Assembly (NCBI RefSeq): GCF_015142735.1
Contig: NZ_JACSPN010000004.1
Coordinates: 3,209-67,208 of the forward strand
Direction: 5' to 3'
DNA length: 64,000 nt
Source: Oerskovia douganii
GTDB lineage: Bacteria > Actinomycetota > Actinomycetes > Actinomycetales > Cellulomonadaceae
Made by a program: the position numbers and the translations under genes. The notes under the pieces are model-generated. The model had not been told where the DNA came from and did no database searches. It worked only from the letters and a program-made list of their open reading frames with translations. Shown in pieces: positions 1-9,857 of this stretch. Positions within the stretch are counted from its first letter, which is position 1. The number at the start of each line of letters is the position of its first letter.

Positions 1-24
1 CCCCCCCGCCCCCCCCCCCCCGCC
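1..24. repeat. Near-homopolymeric C/G tract at the window edge
   Basis: Twenty-two of the first 24 bases are C, including 13 in a row at 9-21. On the minus strand this lies inside the partial gene and codes for consecutive glycines. It could be a real glycine linker, a slippage-prone tract, or poly-G read-end noise at a contig boundary. Confidence 0.8.
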
Positions 25-340
25 ACGTCCCCGAGGAGACGAGCATGCCCAGGGCCGAGAGCACGGCACCGGCGCTCTCCGCGGGCACGGCGATCTTCCG
101 GTCGACCCCTCGGTGGTGCGGCAGAACGACGTGCTCGACGCCCGCGGCGACGAGAGCGGCGCTCACGAGTGCGACGTTCTCCTCGACCACCTCCCGGTGG
201 TCGAAGCGGTCGACGACCTGCGACGCCCCGCCGCGGCCGGCGGCACGCACCTGCCACGTGAGCTCGCCGTGCAGCAGCCGCGAGAGGAAGAGCCGGGTCG
301 AGATGGGGAGACGGTGCCCGATCGCGGTCCGAAGACTCAT
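1..340 (-). CDS. N-terminal part of a possible Stealth-family capsule phosphotransferase (gene runs off the left edge)
   Basis: Only the first 113 codons are inside the window. The ATG shares an ATGA overlap with the stop of the nucleotidyltransferase gene upstream, so it is the last visible gene of the same operon. The visible part has no catalytic motif. Its pattern (a 'VVEENVALVSAALVAAGVEH' helix, then a short basic 'DRKIAVP' stretch) resembles the N-terminal extension of actinobacterial Stealth proteins, which transfer sugar-1-phosphates in phosphoglycan capsules. The diagnostic 'VVYTWVDG'-like block would lie beyond the edge. The end of the visible part is a glycine run encoded by an almost pure G tract, which is unusual and may be a sequencing artefact. 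The start is secure; the family is a tentative inference from pattern and operon context. Confidence 0.5.
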   Translation of the reverse strand, partial: MSLRTAIGHRLPISTRLFLSRLLHGELTWQVRAAGRGGASQVVDRFDHREVVEENVALVSAALVAAGVEHVVLPHHRGVDRKIAVPAESAGAVLSALGMLVSSGTWRGGGGGG

Positions 341-1053
341 TCGATGAACTCGTTCGCGCGCACGAGGTCTTCCGAGAAGTCGATCTCGACCGCGTACAGG
401 TCGCTGATGTCCACCGGGACGAACCTGAGGCCGTCGGCCGCGATCGCGACCTCGATGCCCCGCTCGAAATAGTCCGTGTCGTCGGCCTCGTCGAGGCGCG
501 CGATCAGCGCCGCCTTCCCCGACGACGCGACGAAGTTGATGCCGACGGCCTCGCCCAGTCCGTCCACGACCTGCTTGGAGAGCTGCGCGACCCCGCCGGC
601 CCCGTCGACCGTGTACTTGACCTCCTCGTCGCCCACCTGGGCCGTGTTCACGCACACGAACGAGGTCTGCTGCTCGACCAGCGGGGTGACGCGGCGGAGC
701 ACGTCCGGATGGAAGACGACGTCGCCGTTCATCCAGAGGACCGGTCGGCTGCCCGTGGCCTTCATGGCCTTGAGCAGGCTCTTCGACGTGTTGGTCCGGT
801 CGTAGACCTCGTTGTAGGCGAAGGCCACGTCGGGGGCGGCCTCCATGAGGAGCTCGTGCTTGAACCCCACGACCAGCATGACCTGGGCGTCGGGACCGAA
901 CGCCATGCGCACGTTCTCGAGCTGCTGCGCGAGGATCGTCCGACCGTCCCGCAGCGGGGTCAGCGGCTTGGGGGCTGCGCCGCCGAGCCTCGTCCCCATG
1001 CCTGCGGCGAGGACGACGACCTGGAGGTCGTCGCGCTCGGAGGGCGCCGTCAA
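337..1053 (-). CDS. Sugar/polyol nucleotidyltransferase (LicC/MobA-like cytidylyltransferase fold)
   Basis: This 238-residue protein has the NTP-transferase signature 'LAAGMGTRL' at residues 15-23, a conserved 'KPLTPL' just after it, and the metal-binding 'NGDVVF' with Asp111. The segment 'YDRTNTSKSLLKAM' resembles the 'TNN..SL' segment of LicC-type phosphocholine cytidylyltransferases. Such enzymes activate a phosphorylated alcohol or sugar as a CDP (or other NDP) donor in the cytoplasm. It starts with TTG, which overlaps the upstream stop as TTGA, so it is translationally coupled to the glycerophosphotransferase-like gene. The likely job is to make the activated building block for that enzyme; the exact substrate cannot be read from sequence. 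Confidence 0.8.
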   Translation of the reverse strand: MTAPSERDDLQVVVLAAGMGTRLGGAAPKPLTPLRDGRTILAQQLENVRMAFGPDAQVMLVVGFKHELLMEAAPDVAFAYNEVYDRTNTSKSLLKAMKATGSRPVLWMNGDVVFHPDVLRRVTPLVEQQTSFVCVNTAQVGDEEVKYTVDGAGGVAQLSKQVVDGLGEAVGINFVASSGKAALIARLDEADDTDYFERGIEVAIAADGLRFVPVDISDLYAVEIDFSEDLVRANEFIE

Positions 1054-2330
1054 CGGCCTGCCCTCGCCAGGGCGATGCGATCCATCTCCTGGTCGCGGAC
1101 CTCGATGAGGTGGTCGCAGGCCTCGACGAAGCGACGCGTCGAGGCTCCGGGAGTGATGTCACCGAGGTAGTACTCGGTGAGGCGCGCCCGCTCCGCCACG
1201 AGCGGGTCGTTCTCGAGCTGCTGCGTCAGCAGGTCCACGGCCGCGTCGACGTCCTGTGCCTCGAGCGAGGGCACGAGCTCCGTCAGGGGGGTGCGCGCGA
1301 TGAGCGCTTCCTCTCCGACGGGCCGCGTGACGACGAGCGGCTTCCCCGACGGGAGCCAGTCCATGGCGACGCCTGAGACGTCGCACACCAGGACGTCCCC
1401 GGAGGCGAACGACGTGGCGACCTCGACGCCCACGTCGACGCGGTGCCCAGCGGTGGGCGACGCGTCGGCGGCGGCCTCGATCAGGGCCCGGATCGCACGG
1501 TCGGCGTCCCCGTAGGTCGACAGCCGGACCCCCGTGAGCGGGTGGGGGCGGTAGACGACGCGGTAGCGACCGTCCTCGAGCAGCGCGCGGACCAGCCCGG
1601 GGCCGTGCGACTCGACCGAGCCGTACGCCGCCGAGGGTTGCGCACCCTCCCACGTCGGGGCGTAGAGGACCGTCCTGCGGGAGCTGGTCTCGGCAGCGGC
1701 CATGACCGCCTGACGCTGCAGCGTCTGCTCGTCGACCTGAGGCCTCCCGACGGCGATGCACCGGCTCGCGGCGTCGTACAACGCCGAGTACGTGGCCATC
1801 CTGTCGATCGCGGCCTGGCCGGCGACGAAGGAGAAGTCGTAGGCCTTGGTCTGGTTGGAGACGGTGACCGTCTTGTCGCTGTCGCCGTGCATCAACGAGA
1901 CGTGCACCAGCTGCCCGAACCGCAGGTTGGAGAAGTTCTCCGGGTTGTGGTTGACGTACAGGGCGAGCTTGACGGAGCTCCTGGACAGGAGGTCGTCGAT
2001 CGTCGTGTAGCGGGCGACCACGATCACCGGGAGGTTGACCTTGGCACGGACGGCGCGTGCGGTCCGTGAGTCCTTGAGGACGATGACCACGGGGTGCTTC
2101 GCGTCGAGCGCCCGGAAGGTCGGGTACCACTGCTCGATCTGGTACAGGGCGTCCGGCGTGTCGGCGAAGTAGACCATGACGGTCTGCTCGAGCGTCGTCC
2201 CCAGCAGCTCGTCGTCCTGTCCCAGGCCGTCGGGCATCCCTCCGGGGAGCAGTGCCAACCTGCGGACGATCTTTCCGCCGGCTCGTCGGACGGTGCGGCG
2301 AAGGCTCGTTCCTCGCGCCTTGGTGACCAT
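1050..2330 (-). CDS. CDP-glycerol glycerophosphotransferase family protein (TagB/TagF-like)
   Basis: The 426-residue protein has the GT-B fold markers of the teichoic acid primase/polymerase family: 'LMHGDSDK' around residues 147-153 (the conserved histidine and HGD), a 'YRPHPL' segment and a C-terminal 'VCDVSGVAMDWL' donor-binding loop. The family transfers glycerol-phosphate or ribitol-phosphate from a CDP donor to a growing lipid-linked chain at the cytoplasmic membrane face. It is shorter than long TagF polymerases, so a priming or single-addition role is as likely as polymerisation. It sits between a TagGH-type exporter pair and a nucleotidyltransferase on the same strand, which supports a wall or capsule phosphopolymer operon. 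The ATG start at 2330 is preceded by a weak AAGGAATGAC site. Confidence 0.88.
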   Translation of the reverse strand: MVTKARGTSLRRTVRRAGGKIVRRLALLPGGMPDGLGQDDELLGTTLEQTVMVYFADTPDALYQIEQWYPTFRALDAKHPVVIVLKDSRTARAVRAKVNLPVIVVARYTTIDDLLSRSSVKLALYVNHNPENFSNLRFGQLVHVSLMHGDSDKTVTVSNQTKAYDFSFVAGQAAIDRMATYSALYDAASRCIAVGRPQVDEQTLQRQAVMAAAETSSRRTVLYAPTWEGAQPSAAYGSVESHGPGLVRALLEDGRYRVVYRPHPLTGVRLSTYGDADRAIRALIEAAADASPTAGHRVDVGVEVATSFASGDVLVCDVSGVAMDWLPSGKPLVVTRPVGEEALIARTPLTELVPSLEAQDVDAAVDLLTQQLENDPLVAERARLTEYYLGDITPGASTRRFVEACDHLIEVRDQEMDRIALARAGR

Positions 2331-2401
2331 GTCATTCCTTCGCTGGGGGTGCTGTCCGCAGGACGATGTACGGGAAGATGGTACCGACAGTCCGGTATTT
2401 C

Positions 2402-3274
2402 TCAGTGGCCCGAGGCCTGCTCGCCACGCGCCGCGTCACGTTCCCGGTGCTTGGCACGGATGAACTCCGCGTAGGCAGCCGTCACGTCGCCGACCGGCCC
2501 GTCCATGACGAGTCGCCCGTGGTCGAGCCACATCGCGCGCGTGCACATGCTCGCGACGGTGGCGATCGAGTGGCTCACGAGGAAGACCGTCGAGGCGTGG
2601 TCGCGGATCGCGTCCATGCGTTCCTTGCTCCGCTGCCGGAAGTCGGCGTCCCCCGTCGCGAGGGCCTCGTCGATCATGAGGATGTCCGGGGTCGCCGCGG
2701 CCGAGATCGCGAACCGGAGCCGTGCCGCCATCCCCGAGGAGTAGGTGCGCATCGGGAGGTACACGGAGTCGCCGATGCCCGAGAACTCGACGATGTCGTC
2801 GAACCGGGCGTTCACCTCCTTGGGGCTCAGCCCCATGGCCAGGCCGCCCACCATGATGTTGCGCTCGCCGCTGAGCTGGCTCATCAGGACGGCGTTGACA
2901 CCGAGGAGCGACGGCGCGCCCACCGAGTACACCGACCCTCCGCTCGAGGGCACCAGGCCGGCGATCGCACGGAGCAGCGTGCTCTTGCCCGAGCCGTTGA
3001 TCCCGAGGATCCCGATGGCCTCGCCCTGTCGCGCGACGAAGGACACGTTGCGGATGGCCTTGACCTCGTGCACCGCGCCGACGTGCCGGCGTCCCCGTCC
3101 CACGACGCGACGCAGGAGCGATCCCGCCGTCTCTGTGGGAGCGTGGCCCCCTCCGACGATCCGATAGGTGACCGAGAGATCGTCGACCACGAGCGACGGC
3201 TCGCCGACCTCCTTCTGCGTCGCGACCTGGTCGAGGTCCTCGGCATCGACCTCGAAATCGATCTCGTCAGTCAC
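2402..3274 (-). CDS. ABC transporter ATP-binding subunit, polysaccharide/teichoic acid export (TagH/Wzt type)
   Basis: The 290-residue ATPase has Walker A 'GINGSGKSTLL', the family-typical signature 'YSSGMAARLRFAISA', and Walker B 'ILMIDEALATGDADF' followed by the H-loop 'LVSHS'. These are the hallmarks of Wzt/TagH proteins, which energise export of complete lipid-linked chains. An N-terminal extension of about 50 residues precedes the ATPase core. It lacks the C-terminal carbohydrate-recognition domain of some Wzt proteins. It overlaps the permease gene upstream by 8 bases, so the pair is co-translated. The cargo is probably the polymer made by the downstream glycerophosphotransferase-like gene. 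Confidence 0.92.
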   Translation of the reverse strand: MTDEIDFEVDAEDLDQVATQKEVGEPSLVVDDLSVTYRIVGGGHAPTETAGSLLRRVVGRGRRHVGAVHEVKAIRNVSFVARQGEAIGILGINGSGKSTLLRAIAGLVPSSGGSVYSVGAPSLLGVNAVLMSQLSGERNIMVGGLAMGLSPKEVNARFDDIVEFSGIGDSVYLPMRTYSSGMAARLRFAISAAATPDILMIDEALATGDADFRQRSKERMDAIRDHASTVFLVSHSIATVASMCTRAMWLDHGRLVMDGPVGDVTAAYAEFIRAKHRERDAARGEQASGH

Positions 3275-4235
3275 GTCCGTACCTCTCCTCTCCTCGCCAG
3301 AAGTACGTGAACCCGCCGACGAGCGCCACGAGCGCCCATCCGGCCCCGACGATCCACGTCACGGGGTCGGTCGTGATCGAGGGTTCGTTCAGGATCGCGG
3401 AACGCGCCAGGTCGAGGTACACGGCCACCGGCTGGTAGGTCAGGATCGCATACAGTGCTGGCGAGCTCTCCGACGAGACGTAGCTGTCGATGCTGAAGAT
3501 GACGCCCGAGCCGTACATCACGAACCGCATGACGAACGGGATCACGTTCGCGACGTCGGGAGCGACGGCCACGAGGCGGCCGGCGATGAACGCGCAGCCT
3601 GTGCTGAACACCCACAGGAGGCCGACGGCCGGGGCGAGGAGCAGCCATCTCCATCCCAGGGGGACGGCTCCCATCCCCGGGACGAGCTGGCTCACCAGGA
3701 CGACCACGCACATCACCACGAGCGCGGGCAGGAGGGTGGCCAGCTGCGCGAGGACCCCGGCGACTGGCAGCACGGCGCGGGGGAAGCGCAGCGACCGGAC
3801 GAGGCTCGCGTTGCCCGTGATGGACCGGCTGCCCGCACTGACGGACGCGTCGAAGAAGCGGAAGATGAACGTTCCCACGACGATGAACGCGATGACGTTC
3901 TCGGTGCCGGCGCGCGCCCCCATCAGGAACCCGAAGATCGCGATGTACACGATCGCGTTGAGCAACGGGTTGAGGATCGTCCAGAGCTGCCCGAGGTACG
4001 TCGTCTGGTTCTCGGCGTACGCCTTCGAGGTGGCGAGCACGCGGATGAAGGCCCGCTTGCCCCAGAGGTCGCGGACATAGGTCCTCAGAGGCGGTCTGGT
4101 GCCGACGGGCGCGAGCCCGTGCAGCGCCGCGTACCGGGGTGCGTCCGCCAAGCGGTTCTCCAACGGTGGCGGCACGAGCGCAGCCGAGGTCGGGCCCGCA
4201 TCGGACCGGGTGGAACCCGACGGTGGAACGGTCAT
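3267..4235 (-). CDS. ABC transporter permease, polysaccharide/teichoic acid export (TagG/Wzm type)
   Basis: The 322-residue ABC-2 type membrane protein has a soluble N-terminus of about 70 residues, then the amphipathic 'LWGKRAFIRVLATSKAY' and 'LGQLWTILNPLLNAIVY' segments typical of polysaccharide exporter permeases, and about six membrane helices. It forms the channel half of the exporter with the ATPase just downstream (8-base overlap). An AAGAGGAAA sequence lies about 13 bases ahead of the ATG, a rather long spacing, so the start is only moderately certain. It is the first gene of the minus-strand operon that runs to the window edge. Confidence 0.92.
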   Translation of the reverse strand: MTVPPSGSTRSDAGPTSAALVPPPLENRLADAPRYAALHGLAPVGTRPPLRTYVRDLWGKRAFIRVLATSKAYAENQTTYLGQLWTILNPLLNAIVYIAIFGFLMGARAGTENVIAFIVVGTFIFRFFDASVSAGSRSITGNASLVRSLRFPRAVLPVAGVLAQLATLLPALVVMCVVVLVSQLVPGMGAVPLGWRWLLLAPAVGLLWVFSTGCAFIAGRLVAVAPDVANVIPFVMRFVMYGSGVIFSIDSYVSSESSPALYAILTYQPVAVYLDLARSAILNEPSITTDPVTWIVGAGWALVALVGGFTYFWRGEERYGRD

Positions 4236-4304
4236 AGGACGTGCATTTCCTCTTCTGCTGTCGTCCAGCTCGTCATCGACCGTCGAGGACGGTGGAAGGT
4301 CTCG

Positions 4305-4508
4305 TCAGTGGGGCTGGGCGGTGAGGGGTCGGGCTTCCGCCTCCAGGAGGACGGGGATCCCGTCACGCACGGGGTAGGCCAGCGGTCGGTCGGGGTCCGT
4401 CGACCAGAGCTCCGGTCCCTGGTCCGGCCCGGTCCCGTCGACGAGCGTCGCGCCCGTCACGGGGCAGCGCAAGGACTCTCGCACCCACGCGTCGATCTGC
4501 ACGCCCAT
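4305..4508 (-). CDS. Trm112-family small protein
   Basis: This 67-residue protein has the core 'LRCPVTGATL' and 'LAYPVRDGIPVLLEAEA' typical of bacterial Trm112/UPF0434 proteins (the 'YPIRDGIPVML' signature). The usual zinc cysteines are reduced to one here, as in many bacterial members. Eukaryotic Trm112 activates methyltransferases; the bacterial role is poorly defined. The start is well supported by AAGGAG seven bases before the ATG and a TAGACT -10-like box about 50 bases upstream. It lies beside manB, a common actinobacterial arrangement. Confidence 0.85.
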   Translation of the reverse strand: MGVQIDAWVRESLRCPVTGATLVDGTGPDQGPELWSTDPDRPLAYPVRDGIPVLLEAEARPLTAQPH

Positions 4509-4557
4509 GGCGTTCTCCTTCGGGTAGTGATCCGCGGTCCGGCCGCAGGCCGGTGCC

Positions 4558-4563
4558 AGTCTA
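4558..4563 (-). promoter_or_regulatory. -10-like box (TAGACT) ahead of the Trm112-like gene
   Basis: TAGACT lies 50 bases before the ATG in the 203-base gap between manB and the Trm112-like gene. A short GC-rich inverted repeat (CCGGCC-tgc-GGCCGG) lies between the box and the ribosome-binding site. No clear -35 is seen. Confidence 0.45.
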
Positions 4564-4711
4564 GGCGCTCCGGGGAGCAGCACCGGCGCGCGGTGGCCGG
4601 ATCCGGCAAGGCCTGCGGGTGGCGCGGTCGCGGGACGAGCGGTCCCGGGCGCACCGACGGCGGGTCGGGCGCCACGGGCCGGGCGTCGTCGAGACGGGCG
4701 CTCCTCCGCGC

Positions 4712-6166
4712 TCAGCCCTCGCGCACGAGCGACAGGACGTCGTCGCGCACCTTCTCCATGATGTCCTCGTCGGCGGCCTCGACGTTGAGCCGCAGGAGCG
4801 GCTCCGTGTTGGACGCACGCAGGTTGAACCACCACTGCGGGTGGGAGTCCCAGTGGGAGACCGTGAGGCCGTCGAGCTCGTCGACCTCGACCGGCCCGGC
4901 GCCCTGCTCGGTCACGTAGGCCTGGACCACGCGGGCGCGGGCGGCCGGGACGTCCTCGACCTCGGAGTTGATCTCCCCGCTCGCGGAGTAGGGCTCGTAG
5001 ACCTCGCCGAGCGCCGACAGGGGGTGCTGCTGGCCGCCCAGGGCTGCGAGCACGTGCATGGCCGCCAGCATGCCCGTGTCGGCGAAGAAGAAGTCGCGGA
5101 AGTAGTAGTGGGCGCTGTGCTCGCCGCCGAACACCGCGTCGTGGTCGGCCATCTGCGCCTTGATGAAGGAGTGCCCCACGCGCGTCCGCACGACCTTCGC
5201 CCCCGCGGCGGACATGAAGTCCGGGACGGCGCGCGAGGTGATGAGGTTGTGGATGATCGTCGGGACGCGACCGGCGGCGAGCTCACGCTCGACCTCCCGC
5301 AGCCCCACGAGGGCGGTGATCGCGGACGGGGAGACGGGGTCGCCGTGCTCGTCGATCACGAAGCAGCGGTCGGCGTCGCCGTCGAACGCGAGCCCCAGGT
5401 CCGCGTCGTGCTCGACGACCGCGGCCTGCAGGTCCACCAGGTTCTTGGGGTCGAGCGGGTTGGCCTCGTGGTTCGGGAACGTCCCGTCCAGCTCGAAGTA
5501 CAGGGGGACGATGTCGAGCGGCAGGGCCTCGAGCCCGGCCGCGGTCCCCAGCACGGCGGGGGCCGTGAGGCCGCCCATCCCGTTGCCCGCGTCGATCACG
5601 ACCTTGAGGGGCCGGATGCCCCGCAGGTCGACGAGCGAGCGCAGGAACGCCGCGTAGTCCGCGAGCATGTCGCGCTCGGTGATCTCCCCGCGGTCGGCGA
5701 CGGGTGCGGGGAGCTCGCCGTCGAGGTACTCCTGCGCCAGGTCGCGCACCGTGACGAGCCCGGAGTCCTGGCCCACGGGGCGGGCGCCCGCACGGCACAG
5801 CTTGATGCCGTTGTAGCGCGCGGGGTTGTGCGAGGCCGTGAACATCGCGCCCGGGACGCCCAGCGCACCCGACGCGTAGTAGAGCCCGTCGGTCGAGCAC
5901 TGCCCGATCAGCAGCACGTCCACGCCGGCGTCGGCGAGCCCCTGGGCGAACGCGTCGACCAGTCCGGGTCCGCTGTCGCGCATGTCCCGCCCGACGGCGA
6001 CGCGCGGGCGGGCGCCCGGCTCGCCCTCCGTCGCGGTCGCCTCGGGCAGCGCGACGACGCGTGCGAACGCCGCGCCGATCGCGCGGGCGACCTGCGGGTC
6101 GAGCTGGTCCGGGACCGTACCGCGGACGTCGTAGGCCTTGATGAGCTGGGTCAGGTCGATGGGCAC
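4712..6166 (-). CDS. manB: Phosphomannomutase/phosphoglucomutase
   Basis: The 484-residue alpha-D-phosphohexomutase has the N-terminal 'IKAYDVRGTVP' motif, the phosphoserine loop 'TASHNP' (Ser112), the metal-binding 'DGDADRC' loop, the sugar-binding 'GGEHSAH' loop, and the C-terminal 'RASNTEP' phosphate-binding loop. It interconverts hexose-6-phosphate and hexose-1-phosphate, supplying GDP-mannose and glucose-1-phosphate for the dTDP-rhamnose genes beside it. A manB next to DUF3499, a zincin-like gene and whiB is conserved in actinobacteria; here the rml genes lie in between. All catalytic loops are intact. Confidence 0.95.
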   Translation of the reverse strand: MPIDLTQLIKAYDVRGTVPDQLDPQVARAIGAAFARVVALPEATATEGEPGARPRVAVGRDMRDSGPGLVDAFAQGLADAGVDVLLIGQCSTDGLYYASGALGVPGAMFTASHNPARYNGIKLCRAGARPVGQDSGLVTVRDLAQEYLDGELPAPVADRGEITERDMLADYAAFLRSLVDLRGIRPLKVVIDAGNGMGGLTAPAVLGTAAGLEALPLDIVPLYFELDGTFPNHEANPLDPKNLVDLQAAVVEHDADLGLAFDGDADRCFVIDEHGDPVSPSAITALVGLREVERELAAGRVPTIIHNLITSRAVPDFMSAAGAKVVRTRVGHSFIKAQMADHDAVFGGEHSAHYYFRDFFFADTGMLAAMHVLAALGGQQHPLSALGEVYEPYSASGEINSEVEDVPAARARVVQAYVTEQGAGPVEVDELDGLTVSHWDSHPQWWFNLRASNTEPLLRLNVEAADEDIMEKVRDDVLSLVREG

Positions 6167-6220
6167 GGTCTCAGCGTAGCCGCGTCGGCGGCCACGAGGA
6201 CGCCGACGTCTGCCCTCGGG

Positions 6221-7291
<1,071 letters not shown>

Positions 7292-7379
7292 ACCGGAGCC
7301 GCGGCCCGTCCTCGGGCAACCAGGCGATTTCACCCGCCAACGGGTGCACTCCGGCAAGGAGGCATGGGACTCTTCCGGG

Positions 7380-8246
7380 ATGAAGGGGATCATTCTCGCC
7401 GGTGGATCGGGCACACGGCTGCACCCGATCACGCTCGGCACCAGCAAGCAGCTCCTGCCCGTGTACGACAAGCCCATGATCTACTACCCGCTCTCGACGC
7501 TCATGCTCGCGGGGATCACGGAGGTCCTCGTGATCACGACCCCGCACGAGGCCGAACCGTTCCGGCGCCTCCTCGGCGACGGGTCGCAGTTCGGCATCTC
7601 GATCAGCTTCGCCGTCCAGCCGAGTCCCGACGGGCTCGCGCAGGCTCTCGTGATCGGCGCGGACTTCCTCGACGGGCAGCCGGTGGGCCTGGTGCTGGGC
7701 GACAACATCTTCTACGGGCCCGGCCTCGGCGACCAGCTCCAGCGGTTCGGCCAGGTCGACGGGGGCGCCATCTTCGCGTACCACGTGGCCGACCCGTCGG
7801 CCTACGGGGTCGTCGAGTTCGACGCCGACGGCCGTGCGGTCTCCCTCGTCGAGAAGCCCACCGCGCCGCGGAGCCACTTCGCGGTGCCGGGACTGTACTT
7901 CTACGACGCCGACGCCGTCTCGATCGCCGCCGGTCTGCGCCCCTCGGCGCGGGGGGAGTACGAGATCACCGACGTCAACCGGCACTACCTGGAGCAGGGC
8001 CGGCTCCACGTCGAGGTCCTGCCCCGCGGCACGGCCTGGCTCGACACCGGGACGTTCGACGCGCTCAACGACGCCGGCGACTACGTCCGGGCGATCGAGC
8101 AGCGCCAGGGGCTCAAGGTCGGGGCGCCCGAGGAGATCGCGTGGCGTCGAGGGCTCCTCTCCGACGACGACCTCGCGGCCCGCGGGCGGGCGCTCGAGAA
8201 GTCCGGCTACGGCCGCTACCTCCTGGACCTCCTCGCCGACCGGTGA
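7380..8246 (+). CDS. rfbA: Glucose-1-phosphate thymidylyltransferase
   Basis: The 288-residue protein starts with '[16 protein letters not shown]' and carries '[16 protein letters not shown]', 'LGDNIFYG', and '[19 protein letters not shown]', all diagnostic of RmlA. It joins dTTP and glucose-1-phosphate, the first step of dTDP-rhamnose synthesis and the usual feedback control point. The start at 7380 follows the family alignment. The nearest good ribosome site, AAGGAGG, is 17 bases upstream, longer than ideal, and would also suit an in-frame ATG at 7344. The gene ends tail-to-tail with rfbD, with 10 bases between them. Confidence 0.95.
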   Translation: MKGIILAGGSGTRLHPITLGTSKQLLPVYDKPMIYYPLSTLMLAGITEVLVITTPHEAEPFRRLLGDGSQFGISISFAVQPSPDGLAQALVIGADFLDGQPVGLVLGDNIFYGPGLGDQLQRFGQVDGGAIFAYHVADPSAYGVVEFDADGRAVSLVEKPTAPRSHFAVPGLYFYDADAVSIAAGLRPSARGEYEITDVNRHYLEQGRLHVEVLPRGTAWLDTGTFDALNDAGDYVRAIEQRQGLKVGAPEEIAWRRGLLSDDDLAARGRALEKSGYGRYLLDLLADR

Positions 8247-8256
8247 CGCCCCGCGC

Positions 8257-9117
8257 TCAGGAGGCGGTCAGGACCTCCGCAGCCGCCACCCGCCACCGGT
8301 CGCGCCAGTCCGCGATCGGCGCGATCCCCGACCGCTCGAGGTCGTCGTGGGCGAGCACCGACCATGCGGGCCGGGCCGCGGGGCGCGGGAACTCGCCGCT
8401 CGTGCAGGGGCGCACCCGGCCGTCGGGAAGCCCCGCCGAGCGCGCGACCTCCGCGGCGAACTCGAACCAGGAAGCCTTCCCGCTCGACGTCCCGTGATAC
8501 GTGCCCGACGGAGCGCCGGCGTCGACGAGCCGAACCACGAGGTCCGCGAGGTCTCGTGTCCAGGTGGGCTGTCCGACCTGGTCGTCGACGACGTCCACGT
8601 GCTCCCGGTCCGCGGCGAGCGCCGCGATGGTGCGCGGGAAGCATCGTCCGTGGCGCCCGTACAGCCACCCCGTCCGGACGATCAGGTGGTCGTCGTGCGC
8701 GGCGCGGACGGCGCGCTCGCCCTGCTCCTTGGTCCGGCCGTAGGCGCTGCGGGGCGCGGTCGGCGCCGTCGTCGGGATCGGTCCGTCCTCCCGGGTGGAC
8801 GCGCCGAACACGTAGTCCGTCGAGACGTGCACGAGGCGGGCGCCGACCTCGCGCGCGGCCGCCGCGAGCACCCCGGGAGCGGTGGCGTTGACGTCGGCCG
8901 CCCGGGCCTCGTCCGTCTCGGCCGCGTCGACGGCCGTGTAGGCCGCGCAGTTCACGATCACGTCGGCACCCTGGGAAGCACGCAGCACCGCCGCGGCGTC
9001 GGTGACGTCGAGCTCGTCCCGCGTGTACGCGACGACGTCGTCCTCCTCGCGGCCGGCGAGCCGCCCCACGAGCTCGGCGCCGAGCATCCCTCGCGCCCCC
9101 GTCACCACCCAGCGCAC
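8257..9117 (-). CDS. rfbD: dTDP-4-dehydrorhamnose reductase
   Basis: The 286-residue SDR-type reductase has the N-terminal 'VVTGARGMLG', the 'STDYVFG' block, and the 'YGRTKEQGE' catalytic Tyr-Lys pair. It is the last enzyme of dTDP-L-rhamnose synthesis. The GTG at 9117 is chosen because it directly precedes the Rossmann motif and follows GAGAGGGG at six bases; longer readings add an unrelated arginine-rich leader. It is divergent from rfbC across 113 bases. Confidence 0.94.
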   Translation of the reverse strand: MRWVVTGARGMLGAELVGRLAGREEDDVVAYTRDELDVTDAAAVLRASQGADVIVNCAAYTAVDAAETDEARAADVNATAPGVLAAAAREVGARLVHVSTDYVFGASTREDGPIPTTAPTAPRSAYGRTKEQGERAVRAAHDDHLIVRTGWLYGRHGRCFPRTIAALAADREHVDVVDDQVGQPTWTRDLADLVVRLVDAGAPSGTYHGTSSGKASWFEFAAEVARSAGLPDGRVRPCTSGEFPRPAARPAWSVLAHDDLERSGIAPIADWRDRWRVAAAEVLTAS

Positions 9118-9230
9118 ACGTGCCCCTCTCGATCCGTGGTCAGGCACGTCGACGACGTACCCTCGACGACGGACTACTCCGACGTCATCCTGCGGCCCGC
9201 CACCGGGCCGCTCCTGCCGAAAGGTTACCT

Positions 9231-9851
9231 GTGCTCGTACAAGAACTGACCGTCCCTGGTGCGTGGAGCCTGACTCCTGCACAGCACCGCGACGACCGCG
9301 GGTACTTCCTCGAGTGGTTCACCTCGGGTTCCTTCCAGGAGGCCACGGGCCACACCTTCGGGCTCGCCCAGGCCAACCTGTCGGTCTCGGACGCCGGTGT
9401 CCTGCGCGGCGTGCACTACGCGGACGTCCCCCCGGGGCAGGCCAAGTACGTGACGTGCCCGCGCGGAGCGGTGCTCGACGTGGTCGTCGACCTGCGCACG
9501 GGTTCGCCCACGTTCGGGCAGCACGACACGGTCCTGCTCGACGACGTCGACCACCGCGCGGTCTACCTCTCGGAGGGCCTCGGGCACGCCTTCATGTCGC
9601 TCGAGGACGGGTCGACCGTGATGTACCTGTGCTCCACGGGCTACGCACCGGACCGGGAGCACGGGATCGATCCCCTCGACCCGCTGCTCGACATCTCGTG
9701 GCCGACACTCGATCGCGCCGGGCAGCCGCTGACGCCGATCCTGTCGCCCAAGGACGAGCAGGCCCCCGGTCTGTCCGCCGCGCTCCGTGCCGGCGCGCTC
9801 CCCCGGTGGGAGACCACGCAGGCCTGGGTGGCCGCACTGCGCACCACCTGA
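9231..9851 (+). CDS. rfbC: dTDP-4-dehydrorhamnose 3,5-epimerase
   Basis: The 206-residue cupin has the RmlC markers 'DDRGYFLEWF', 'SVSDAGVLRGVHY' (catalytic His), 'VVDLRTGSPTFG' and 'LSEGLGHAFMSLEDGS'. It epimerises C3 and C5 of the 4-keto sugar before the RfbD reduction. GTG at 9231 is preceded by GAAAGG at seven bases. The family often reads 'RGLHYQ'; here it is 'RGVHYA', a mild variation. The tail meets DUF3499 convergently, six bases apart. Confidence 0.93.
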   Translation: MLVQELTVPGAWSLTPAQHRDDRGYFLEWFTSGSFQEATGHTFGLAQANLSVSDAGVLRGVHYADVPPGQAKYVTCPRGAVLDVVVDLRTGSPTFGQHDTVLLDDVDHRAVYLSEGLGHAFMSLEDGSTVMYLCSTGYAPDREHGIDPLDPLLDISWPTLDRAGQPLTPILSPKDEQAPGLSAALRAGALPRWETTQAWVAALRTT

Positions 9852-9857
9852 GCGACG

